Shown piece after piece: positions 57,099 to 64,000 of a DNA stretch of 64,000 bases. Made by a program: the position numbers and the translations under genes. The stretch spans positions 1 to 64,000 of the forward strand of contig NZ_BCVZ01000006.1 in the NCBI RefSeq assembly GCF_001592005.1, in the 5' to 3' direction. A model generated the notes under the pieces. It saw only the letters and a program-made list of their open reading frames with translations. It was not told where the DNA came from and searched no databases. Position 1 is the stretch's first letter; each line of letters starts with the position of its first letter. This stretch comes from Bacillus sonorensis NBRC 101234 = KCTC 13918. GTDB taxonomy: Bacteria > Bacillota > Bacilli > Bacillales > Bacillaceae.

Positions 57099-59016
57099 AA
57101 ATATTCAAGGAAATATCCAGCGCTACCTCGCTTATTTCCTAAGCTGTGTGTTCACGGTTTCCGTGTTTTTTATATTTTCTTCTTTTATTTATCATCCTGA
57201 TGTAACGGAAGATAATATTTACGGAGGAGAAACTGTAAAGGCCTGCCTTTATGCGGCTGAAGTCATCATCATCGTATTTGCAATCTTTTTTATCATGTAT
57301 TCCAATTCCGCCTTTTTGCAGGCTCGAAAAAAAGAATTTGGTTTATTAAGTTTGTTTGGTACGTCAAAACACCAATTGCGGAAAATGATTTATTACGAAC
57401 AAACGATCATTTCTTTTGTTTCAATCGCGATGGGGATTGGTGTCGGGCTTTTATTTTCGAAGCTGTTTTTCATGGCGATGACGGCCTTGATGGATGTGAA
57501 GGCTCCGATTTCGTTTGCGATCGTTCCCAAGGCCTTGATCATTACGGCTGTCGGCTTTACCGTCCTGTTCCAGGCGCTGACGATCCTGTCGTTGGCGCGG
57601 ATTCGCAAGCTTCAGATCATCGACCTGTTAAAGGCCAAACAGCAGCCGAAAGGAATGCCCGTATATTCAAAATGGCTCACCATTCTTTCTCTGCTTTGTC
57701 TTGCCGGATGTTATACGATTGCGGCAACGGCCGGGATGATTGATATCGTCTTTCGGGTGTTTCCGATTTTGATTCTTGTGCTGGTCGGGACCTATTTCTT
57801 TTTTACGCAAAGCAGTGTGGCGATTTTTCGCGGACTGTATAAGCATAAAACAAGCTTTTACAATGGAACAAACATCATCACCCGCTCCAATATTATGTTT
57901 CGCTTGAAGGATTATGCGCGGATGCTGTTTTTGACATCGATCATTACGGCCGTGATTTTAACGGCGACGGGTGTCATTTATATGTTCTACGCCGACCTGA
58001 AAAGTCAGGGGGAAACCGGAATTCCGCAGGCCGTGTCATGGGCCGAACAAGATGCTACGGGTTACCATGTCATCAAGCCTGATGAGGTTGAAGCGGCTCT
58101 TCAAGATGCGGGAGCTTCCATTCAGTACCGGATCGAGGTGACGGGGATTCCCGTTTCGCTCAAAACAGACAATATGAGATGGAAGCAGCTCAATAATCAA
58201 GCGCTGATGATCTCTGAGAATGATTTTAATAAGGCTGCTGAAAAAAAACACCTTCCGCCGGCACAGTTGAAAAAAGGGGAGGCGTTTATCAACCTTTCCT
58301 ACAGCTACAACAATGAGCCGTTTTTTCATCCCGGTGAGAGCGCGGAGGTCAAAACATCAACTGGGAAACACCTTACGTTAAAAATGGGGAAAGAGCGGGA
58401 CAAAGGGGTCCTTTTCAGCATGGGCCGGATCAGCAAATTAGTTGTCGTCGATCAGGACACATATGAGAAAACGGCGGAAGCGGTGCCGCTGAACAAACAG
58501 ACAAAAGTCATCGGCTATGAGCTTGCTGATTGGGAGAATCAAGTCGCTGTTGCTGAAAAGCTGGAACAAATGGTGCCGAAGGAGCAAAAAGACTTTTTTC
58601 AAGTCCGGGCGCCGGGCTATCAAGTGATGAAGCAGGCGACGGCGCTTACGCTGTTTATCGGTCTGTTTATCAGCATCGTGTTTTTCGTGGTCCAGGGGAG
58701 CATGATGTATTTGCGCCTTTTCACGGAAATCGAAGATACGCGGATTCAAGTATTCGCTTTAAGAAGAATCGGCGTGACAAAAAAGGAAATCAGGGCGATT
58801 CTCGGAAAACAAATGGGCTTTCTGTTTTTTATTCCGTTTGTCGTGGGATCGATACATGCGGCTTTTGCCTATAAAGCCCTCAGCAATATGCTCAAGTCCA
58901 ACCTGTTTTTCAGCGCGGCAATCGTCATCGGCATCTATTTTATCTTCCAGGCCGTGTACTACTTGGTTACGCGAAAGGTTTATGAACGGGCCGTTTTAAA
59001 GAATATGAATCTATGA
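57073..59016 (+). CDS. psdB: Peptide-detoxification ABC transporter permease PsdB (YvcS)
   Basis: 647 residues from ATG 57073 (GGGAGGTGAT upstream, inside psdA). BceB-type permease: ten TM segments, two FtsX-like domains, and a large extracellular domain of about 200 residues between TM7 and TM8 (roughly residues 310-520, from MFYADLKSQGETGIP to the VMKQATALTLF membrane re-entry) that determines which antimicrobial peptide is recognised. A bidirectional terminator follows. Confidence 0.95.
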   Translation: MNMRVIARKNIQGNIQRYLAYFLSCVFTVSVFFIFSSFIYHPDVTEDNIYGGETVKACLYAAEVIIIVFAIFFIMYSNSAFLQARKKEFGLLSLFGTSKHQLRKMIYYEQTIISFVSIAMGIGVGLLFSKLFFMAMTALMDVKAPISFAIVPKALIITAVGFTVLFQALTILSLARIRKLQIIDLLKAKQQPKGMPVYSKWLTILSLLCLAGCYTIAATAGMIDIVFRVFPILILVLVGTYFFFTQSSVAIFRGLYKHKTSFYNGTNIITRSNIMFRLKDYARMLFLTSIITAVILTATGVIYMFYADLKSQGETGIPQAVSWAEQDATGYHVIKPDEVEAALQDAGASIQYRIEVTGIPVSLKTDNMRWKQLNNQALMISENDFNKAAEKKHLPPAQLKKGEAFINLSYSYNNEPFFHPGESAEVKTSTGKHLTLKMGKERDKGVLFSMGRISKLVVVDQDTYEKTAEAVPLNKQTKVIGYELADWENQVAVAEKLEQMVPKEQKDFFQVRAPGYQVMKQATALTLFIGLFISIVFFVVQGSMMYLRLFTEIEDTRIQVFALRRIGVTKKEIRAILGKQMGFLFFIPFVVGSIHAAFAYKALSNMLKSNLFFSAAIVIGIYFIFQAVYYLVTRKVYERAVLKNMNL

Positions 59017-59017
59017 A

Positions 59018-59051
59018 AAAAGAACTGATTCGATTCTGAATCAGTTCTTTT
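59018..59051. terminator. Bidirectional terminator between psdB and the ArsR-type gene
   Basis: Perfect 14-bp stem AAAAGAACTGATTC / GAATCAGTTCTTTT with 6-nt loop; A- and T-runs on both sides serve both convergent genes. Confidence 0.9.
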
Positions 59052-59736
59052 CTATGGAAATATGGAACACTCGTTCAAGCTCTTTTTCACCTTTTGGTGT
59101 GATGGTGACAGCTCTTGAGAGCGGACGGCGCTCAATCCAGCCCATGCGGATAAAGCCGTCCAGCAACGCGGCGCCTAAAGCGCCGGCGAGATGGTAGCGT
59201 CTTTCGCTCCAGTCCAGACATCTATGGCAAAAGGAGCGGCGCTTTCTTTTGACTTCCTCCAGGTCGATGCCAAGCTGCTTAAAACATGATGCGCCTTTGT
59301 CAGTAACAGTGAATGCTTCTTCATTCTCTTGCAAAAAGTCAAGGTGCACCAGCTGTTCGGCAAGTTTTACGCCAAGCGCACCTGCCAGATGATCATAGCA
59401 TGTCCGCGCTTTCCTGATGGCTTTAGCCTCCGCGGATTGCCGGAAAGACCTGATGTCAGCAGGGGGCGCTACCAGAAGAAGGCTTTCCAGCGCCCGGGCG
59501 GTTTCCGCATCTTTAAGACGGTAATAATGGTGCCTTCCTTGCTTCTGACAGATGACCATGTCCGCATCCGCCAGTTTCGCAAGATGAAAGCTTGCGGTTT
59601 GCTGTTTGACGCCTGCAAAGCCGGCGAGCTCTGAGGCTGTATAAAACCGGTCATCGAGCAATGCTGTTAAAATGGCCGCTCGCGACGGCTCGCTGACAAG
59701 CTTGGCAACCTCTGCTATATTCGGGCTGACGTTCAT
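59041..59736 (-). CDS. ArsR-family transcriptional regulator
   Basis: 231 residues. N-terminal winged helix (about 10-85): VSEPSRAAILTALLDDRFYT, ELAGFAGVKQQTASFHLAKL recognition helix, HHYYRLKD wing. The long C-terminal half is unusual for ArsR proteins and holds several cysteines (RSFCHRCLDWSERRYHLAGA), possibly a ligand or metal site. B. subtilis YdfF has a similar size and partner (YdfE), so orthology is likely but unproven. GGAGGT precedes the ATG. Divergent from the flavin reductase gene with a shared palindromic operator. Confidence 0.87.
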   Translation of the reverse strand: MNVSPNIAEVAKLVSEPSRAAILTALLDDRFYTASELAGFAGVKQQTASFHLAKLADADMVICQKQGRHHYYRLKDAETARALESLLLVAPPADIRSFRQSAEAKAIRKARTCYDHLAGALGVKLAEQLVHLDFLQENEEAFTVTDKGASCFKQLGIDLEEVKRKRRSFCHRCLDWSERRYHLAGALGAALLDGFIRMGWIERRPLSRAVTITPKGEKELERVFHISIEKN

Positions 59737-59756
59737 AGCGATACCTCCAGTCTGTA

Positions 59757-59788
59757 ATCCATATTTCGATCATAATCGATATATGGAT
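59757..59788. promoter_or_regulatory. Palindromic operator between the ArsR-type gene and flavin reductase
   Basis: 14-bp arms ATCCATATTTCGAT (59757-59770) and ATCGATATATGGAT (59775-59788), one mismatch, 4-nt centre; flanking TGTAAT/ATTACA extend the symmetry. It sits in the only 85 bp between divergent starts, so the regulator probably controls itself and its neighbour. Confidence 0.8.
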
Positions 59789-59821
59789 AGATTACAATGA
59801 AAGGAGCAAGGAGGAAAAAGG

Positions 59822-60421
59822 ATGAACCAACAAATCAAAGAAATTCACCCAAGCATTTTGTACTACGGAACACCCGTTATTTTGCTGAGCACGCAAAATG
59901 AAGACGGCTCCACGAACCTCAGCCCCCTTTCCTCTTCTTGGGCGCTCGGGGATTGCATCGTGATCGGAGCCGCAACAGAAGGAAAAGCTTTTGAAAACAT
60001 GAGGAGGCAGCAGCAGTGCGTGATCAATCTGCCTGATCCGTCATTGTGGAACCATGTAGAAAAACTGGCTGCTTATACGGGGAAGAATCCCGTTCCAGCG
60101 GCAAAAAAACAGCTCGGCTTCACATATAACAAAGAGAAGTTCGCAGCGAGCGGATTAACGCCGGCACGTTCCCAATCGGTCAAGCCGGACAGAATCGCAG
60201 AATGCCCCATCCAAATTGAAGCCGAGGTCAAACACATTCGTATTCCCGATGATTCGCCGTTCTTCGCCGTTATTGAAACGAAGGCGGTGCATGTGCATGT
60301 TCATGAGTCCATCATGAAAGGGACGAACCATATCGATCCCCAAAAATGGAGCCCTTTGATTTATAATTTCAGGCACTATTTCGGATTGGGGAAGGAACTC
60401 GGCAAAACATTTCGAGCCTGA
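59822..60421 (+). CDS. Flavin reductase-like (DIM6/NTAB) protein
   Basis: 199 residues. FMN-binding split-barrel: STNLSPLSSSWALGDCIVIG is the flavin-contact region and KAFENMRRQQQCVINLP the conserved follow-on. Such proteins reduce flavins or are flavoprotein oxidoreductases of unknown substrate; the closest B. subtilis protein I can name is YdfE, which pairs with the ArsR-type YdfF. AAAGGAGCAAGGAGG upstream of the ATG. Regulation through the divergent operator is inferred. Confidence 0.87.
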   Translation: MNQQIKEIHPSILYYGTPVILLSTQNEDGSTNLSPLSSSWALGDCIVIGAATEGKAFENMRRQQQCVINLPDPSLWNHVEKLAAYTGKNPVPAAKKQLGFTYNKEKFAASGLTPARSQSVKPDRIAECPIQIEAEVKHIRIPDDSPFFAVIETKAVHVHVHESIMKGTNHIDPQKWSPLIYNFRHYFGLGKELGKTFRA

Positions 60422-60441
60422 GCCTTCCTCAGGCTTCTTGT
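60413..60441. terminator. Hairpin between flavin reductase and yvcT
   Basis: GAGCCTGAG / CTCAGGCTT stem and TTGTTTT tail, overlapping the ends of both convergent genes. Confidence 0.8.
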
Positions 60442-61409
60442 TTTAATTCCTTCACGACATCCCGCGGCTGTTTGCCTTGAAGACCGTCAATCAGGTTTTT
60501 GGCGGCGCATTTCAGCATGTTGGTGTGGGTGACGCTGGTGGATGAACCAATATGGGGAACGATTGTCACATTGGGGAGGCTTAAGAGCGGATTGTCTTTT
60601 TCAATCGGCTCTTTTTCAAATACATCTAGCCCCGCCCCTTTAATCCACCCTTCTGTCAGCGCTTTGATCAACGCTTTTTCGTCGACCGTTTTGCCGCGGG
60701 ATATATTGATGAAGATGGCGGAATGCTTCATTTGTTTCAATTCGCGTTCTCCAATGAGGTGGAACGTTTCCTTTGTAAGCGGCGTGATCATGACGATGAA
60801 GTCTGAGCGCTCTAAAAGTTCGTTGAATTCGGCGTATACGGCGCCGGTTTTTTTCTCGGCTTCCGGTTTACGGCTCCGGCTGTAATAGAGGACATTCATG
60901 TCAAAGCCCAATGCGGCCCGTTTGGCTACCTGTTCGCCGATCCGGCCCATTCCGATGATGCCAAGCGTCTGATGATGGACATCGCTTCCAAACAGGCTTT
61001 CCTCATCCTCAGATTTTGTCCATTTCCCATCGCGTACATAGCGGTCAAGCTCTGCGATCCGGCGCGCTGAAGACAAAATCAGCCCAAAGGCGAGATCCGC
61101 CACCGTATCGTCGAGGACATACGGCGTATGGGTGCCGATCACAGATTTTTCTTTCATGGCTTCAAGATCAAAATTATCGTAGCCTACTGAAAAATTGCTG
61201 ACGATTTTTAATTTCGGCGCACTGTATAATAATTCCCGGTCGATTTTCGTTCCGGAGGTCAGAAGGCCATCTGCCTCCTTGATTTTTTCCAACAAAACTT
61301 GTCTCGGAATGCGTTCGCGGGACGTCCAAACTTCATATGTACAATGCTCGGCAAGCAGTTCTTCCACTTCTTCCGGAATCGGCTTTGTGACGTATACAAA
61401 CGGCTTCAT
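60429..61409 (-). CDS. yvcT: D-2-hydroxyacid dehydrogenase YvcT
   Basis: 326 residues from ATG 61409; the ATG at 61415 abuts the AAAGGAGA ribosome-binding site. NAD(P)-dependent reductase of 2-keto acids, of the glyoxylate/2-ketogluconate reductase group. Substrate-domain [16 protein letters not shown], nucleotide loop [13 protein letters not shown], catalytic Arg in [11 protein letters not shown], Glu in GLDVFEKEP, His in VPHIGSST. Annotated in B. subtilis as a probable gluconate 2-dehydrogenase, but the substrate is not certain. Confidence 0.93.
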   Translation of the reverse strand: MKPFVYVTKPIPEEVEELLAEHCTYEVWTSRERIPRQVLLEKIKEADGLLTSGTKIDRELLYSAPKLKIVSNFSVGYDNFDLEAMKEKSVIGTHTPYVLDDTVADLAFGLILSSARRIAELDRYVRDGKWTKSEDEESLFGSDVHHQTLGIIGMGRIGEQVAKRAALGFDMNVLYYSRSRKPEAEKKTGAVYAEFNELLERSDFIVMITPLTKETFHLIGERELKQMKHSAIFINISRGKTVDEKALIKALTEGWIKGAGLDVFEKEPIEKDNPLLSLPNVTIVPHIGSSTSVTHTNMLKCAAKNLIDGLQGKQPRDVVKELKQEA

Positions 61410-61710
61410 CTGCATTCTCCTTTGTAAATATGATCTACTGCCATTATAGAGGAAAAATCAATTTTACAAAAACCAAGGCTGGCGAAGAAATGCGGGACTA
61501 TCAGATCATTTGTGCAACATCCCCATTTTGGAAATCATTAATAAAATTTTTTAATTAATTTTAATGCATTATTTTGACTATAAATTCACTTGTGCGTCTT
61601 GTGAGTTGATTTCCAATAATGTTTTTATAGGTGAACAAAAGTGTAGTTTTTATTATTTTAGAAAGATATAAACATCGTTCATTTTTATTTTCAGTACATT
61701 TTGATCGAAT

Positions 61711-61737
61711 TTTTTGAATCAAATCAAAATTCAAAAA
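61711..61737. repeat. 9-bp inverted repeat upstream of yvdA
   Basis: TTTTTGAAT (61711-61719) and ATTCAAAAA (61729-61737), just upstream of the yvdA -10, where a -35 box would be expected. The surrounding 61416-61740 stretch is very AT-rich with no ORF bearing a ribosome-binding site. Confidence 0.6.
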
Positions 61738-61742
61738 TCATG

Positions 61743-61751
61743 TGCTATAAT
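61743..61751 (+). promoter_or_regulatory. Extended -10 promoter of yvdA-yvdB
   Basis: TGCTATAAT, 54 nt before the yvdA start; no good -35. Confidence 0.65.
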
Positions 61752-61804
61752 TCGTTCATGCAACAAGTTGAGTTCATATGACTATGAAAAGGAGTGAGAG
61801 AAAA

Positions 61805-62398
61805 ATGGCTAACTTATCTTCCATTTTGAAGCACAATCAGTCTTTTGTAGAGGAAAAGAAATACGAGTTTTACGAAACGACCAAATTTCCCGAAAAAAAA
61901 CTTGTGATTTTGACATGTATGGATACCCGGTTATTAGAACTGCTCCATCATGCCATGGGTTTAAAAAATGGAGATGCAAAAATTATTAAGAATGCAGGAG
62001 CCGTTGTTTCTCATCCTTTTGGCAGCGTGATGCGGAGCATCCTTGTAGCCGTCTATGAGCTGCAGGCGGAAGAAGTCTGTATCATCGGACATCACGAATG
62101 CGGCATGGCGAGTCTGGAGGTTTCATCTATTCTTGAAAAAGCCAAACAGCGCGGAGTAAAACATGATTGTCTGGAGCTGTTGACGAACGCCGGCATTGAT
62201 TTGGATTCGTGGATGACAGGCTTTGAAAGTGTTGAAGACAGTGTCACCCATAGTGTGAAAATGGTGCGAAGCCATCCGCTTATGCCGGAAGACGTTCCGG
62301 TCCATGGATTGGTCATCGATTCCAAGACCGGGCGTCTGGATGTAGTGGCAGATGGTTATTCCGGGATGAATGTTTCGCTTTCGGAAAATAAGGGATGA
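61805..62398 (+). CDS. yvdA: Beta-carbonic anhydrase YvdA
   Basis: 197 residues from ATG 61805 (AAAGGAGTGAG). Interconverts CO2 and bicarbonate. Zinc ligands Cys38, His96 and Cys99 and the Asp40/Arg42 pair are all present (ILTCMDTR; IIGHHECGM). It lies 23 bp before a SulP anion transporter, as in B. subtilis, suggesting the two handle bicarbonate together. Confidence 0.94.
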   Translation: MANLSSILKHNQSFVEEKKYEFYETTKFPEKKLVILTCMDTRLLELLHHAMGLKNGDAKIIKNAGAVVSHPFGSVMRSILVAVYELQAEEVCIIGHHECGMASLEVSSILEKAKQRGVKHDCLELLTNAGIDLDSWMTGFESVEDSVTHSVKMVRSHPLMPEDVPVHGLVIDSKTGRLDVVADGYSGMNVSLSENKG

Positions 62399-62421
62399 TC
62401 ATAATGGGGAGGATTGAATGA

Positions 62422-64000
62422 ATGCTACGTTTTTCCGGCAGATTTGAAGGGTACAACTTAAAGCGGTTTCAAAAAGACATTGTAGCTGGAATGGTGGTGG
62501 GGGTCGTCGCGATTCCGCTCGGAATGGCTTTTGCCATCGCCTCGGGTGTAAAACCTGAGCACGGTCTTTACACTGTGATCGTGGCCGGTATATTGATTTC
62601 GCTGCTTGGCGGGTCAAAATACCAGATTGGCGGGCCTACGGGCGCATTTGTGCCAATTTTGTTCGCGATCGTTTTGCAGTATGGCTTTGAAAATTTGTTG
62701 ATCGCCGGCTTTATGGCCGGAGCGATATTGGTCATATTGGGGCTGCTGAAGCTCGGAAAGATTATGAAGTTTATTCCCCGGCCGGTAATTATCGGTTTTA
62801 CCGCCGGAATCGCGATGATTATTTTCACCGGGGAAATCGCAAAATTTTTAGGTTTGAGAAATGTTGAAAAGCATGAAAGCTTCTATATGAATATGAGAGA
62901 GATTGTCATCAATTTGGATACACTCAGCTTTTACAGTGTGTTGACGGCTGTCGTATCGCTCTTCTTTGTGCTGTTCACGCCGAAGGTATTGCCCAAAGTT
63001 CCCGGTGCGCTGGCCGGTCTATTGGTATCGACGCTGATGGCGACAACGTTTTTTCCGGAGCACATCGTCACGATCGGCTCAGCATACGGAGAAATACCGC
63101 GCAATTTGCCGAGCTTTCAATTTCCGGAGCTTTCTTTGGAAAAGATCGTATACTTGCTGCCTCCGGCTTTGATGATCGCGATGTTAGGGGGAATCGAGTC
63201 TCTGCTTTCCGCGATGGTTGCGGATAACATGAAAGGGACAAGGCATGACAGCAATAAAGAGCTTGTCGGTCAGGGAATCGCCAACATGGCGGCTCCGCTT
63301 TTAGGCGGTATTCCGGCGACAGGAGCGATCGCCCGGACGGCGACAAATATTAGGACAGGCGCCGCTTCGCCGTTATCAGGAGTGGTTCACGGCGTATTCG
63401 TTCTGCTCGTCCTCCTGTTGTTTGCTCCATATGCATCCCTGATTCCGCTTGCAAGCATGGCGCCGATTTTGATGGTTGTCGCATGGAATATGAGTGAGCG
63501 GAAAGAGTTTGCCAACATTTTAAGGATTAAAAATTCGGATTCGGTTGTTCTCGTCGTCACGTTTTTACTGACAGTATGGCAAGATCTTGTTTTCGGGGTG
63601 GCCGCCGGCATTTTATTGGCGATTATCACCTTTATCGCAAGAATGAGCAAATCGTTTCGCATTCAGAATGATGCCTCAGAGGCGATCATTCAGGCTGCGG
63701 CTTCAGGGGAGGAAAAGAAGTTTCACAGATCAGTCAGCATCTATTCGGTTGAAGGGCCGCTGTTCTTCGGTTCGTCAAATTCGTTAGAGGATTCGATCCT
63801 GAATAAAAAGCACATGCCAAAACTGTTGATCCTTCTGATGAATAAAGTGGACTATATGGATTCTTCAGCAGAAGGAAGCCTGATGACGATCGTCAACAGA
63901 GTGCATCAGCAAAACGGAAAGGTGATGATTGTCGGACTTCAGCAGCAGCCGCGGGAGCTGCTTCATAAAACAGGGCTGTTTCATAAAATCGGCAAGCAGC
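62422..64000 (+). CDS. yvdB: SulP family anion transporter YvdB, 3' end outside window
   Basis: Open from ATG 62422 (GGGGAGG at 62407-62413) to the window end, 526 codons visible. SulP transporter: start FEGYNLKRFQKDIVAGMVVG, then about 12 to 14 TM segments with GLYTVIVAGILISLLGGSKY, and a cytoplasmic STAS domain from about residue 435 (VSIYSVEGPLFFGSSNSLED; the MDSSAEGSL loop). Bacterial SulP proteins move bicarbonate, sulphate or dicarboxylates; the neighbouring carbonic anhydrase favours bicarbonate. Confidence 0.93.
   Translation, partial: MLRFSGRFEGYNLKRFQKDIVAGMVVGVVAIPLGMAFAIASGVKPEHGLYTVIVAGILISLLGGSKYQIGGPTGAFVPILFAIVLQYGFENLLIAGFMAGAILVILGLLKLGKIMKFIPRPVIIGFTAGIAMIIFTGEIAKFLGLRNVEKHESFYMNMREIVINLDTLSFYSVLTAVVSLFFVLFTPKVLPKVPGALAGLLVSTLMATTFFPEHIVTIGSAYGEIPRNLPSFQFPELSLEKIVYLLPPALMIAMLGGIESLLSAMVADNMKGTRHDSNKELVGQGIANMAAPLLGGIPATGAIARTATNIRTGAASPLSGVVHGVFVLLVLLLFAPYASLIPLASMAPILMVVAWNMSERKEFANILRIKNSDSVVLVVTFLLTVWQDLVFGVAAGILLAIITFIARMSKSFRIQNDASEAIIQAAASGEEKKFHRSVSIYSVEGPLFFGSSNSLEDSILNKKHMPKLLILLMNKVDYMDSSAEGSLMTIVNRVHQQNGKVMIVGLQQQPRELLHKTGLFHKIGKQ

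Noticed and set aside
62399..62617. 72-codon minus-strand ORF at the start of yvdB
   Set aside because: Opposite the conserved N-terminus of the SulP transporter; no translation signals.

Overview
The window is a continuous piece of chromosome from a Bacillus of the B. subtilis group, most likely B. licheniformis or a close relative such as B. paralicheniformis. Gene order from flagellin (hag) to the yvdA-yvdB pair follows B. subtilis almost gene for gene, and the proteins are near-identical to known Bacillus ones. Extra or missing genes relative to B. subtilis point away from that species: an M23 hydrolase and a tartrate-dehydrogenase-like gene lie between ftsX and ctpB, a GH18 glycosidase lies between pelC and yvpB, and cwlO is absent between yvcD and trxB. 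I see no prophage, transposase, CRISPR array, rRNA or tRNA.

Layout. 1-4026: late flagellar genes (3' end of hag; then flaG-fliD-fliS-fliT and an unrecognised small gene behind a SigD promoter). 4263-8784: hpf (SigB-type promoter), secA and prfB, the last read through a programmed +1 frameshift. 8888-16278: yvjA, cccB, ftsE-ftsX, a secreted coiled-coil M23 peptidase, a tartrate/malate dehydrogenase-like gene, and ctpB (SigG-type promoter). 16609-19305: swrA, a large folded intergenic element, minJ, a DUF5316 protein and csbA. 19349-24332: LexA box and uvrB-uvrA. 24387-27050: small genes and the SigW-type envelope-stress operon yvlABCD. 27112-32752: giant secreted phosphoesterase yvnB, a shortened MFS transporter and its MarR-type regulator. 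32872-36845: hprK-lgt-yvoD-ppaX-yvoF. 36850-39746: secreted or surface enzymes (pelC, GH18, yvpB). 39886-46441: the complete hisZGDBHAFI operon. 46445-54176: yvcD, trxB, then yvcI-rapZ-glmR-whiA-crh and yvcN. 54454-59051: the peptide-antibiotic detoxification module psdRSAB. 59041-64000: an ArsR-type regulator/flavin-reductase pair, yvcT, carbonic anhydrase yvdA and the start of the SulP transporter yvdB.

Several sets of genes work together. hprK, ppaX and crh are three parts of carbon catabolite control, two of them in one operon. ftsEX sits directly before a secreted coiled-coil hydrolase, the arrangement expected of a membrane switch and the enzyme it activates. swrA, hag and the fliD operon belong to motility. 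glmR, whiA, minJ and ftsEX link metabolism, division and wall growth.

The least ordinary items are: the approximately 155-nt nested palindromic element between swrA and minJ; the apparent exchange of the FtsEX-linked hydrolase; the unrecognised gene at the end of the fliD operon; a 24-codon ORF behind a SigD-like promoter after hisI; and the internally shortened MFS transporter under an intact palindromic operator. All identifications come from reading the sequence and from memory of Bacillus gene families; no database search was run.
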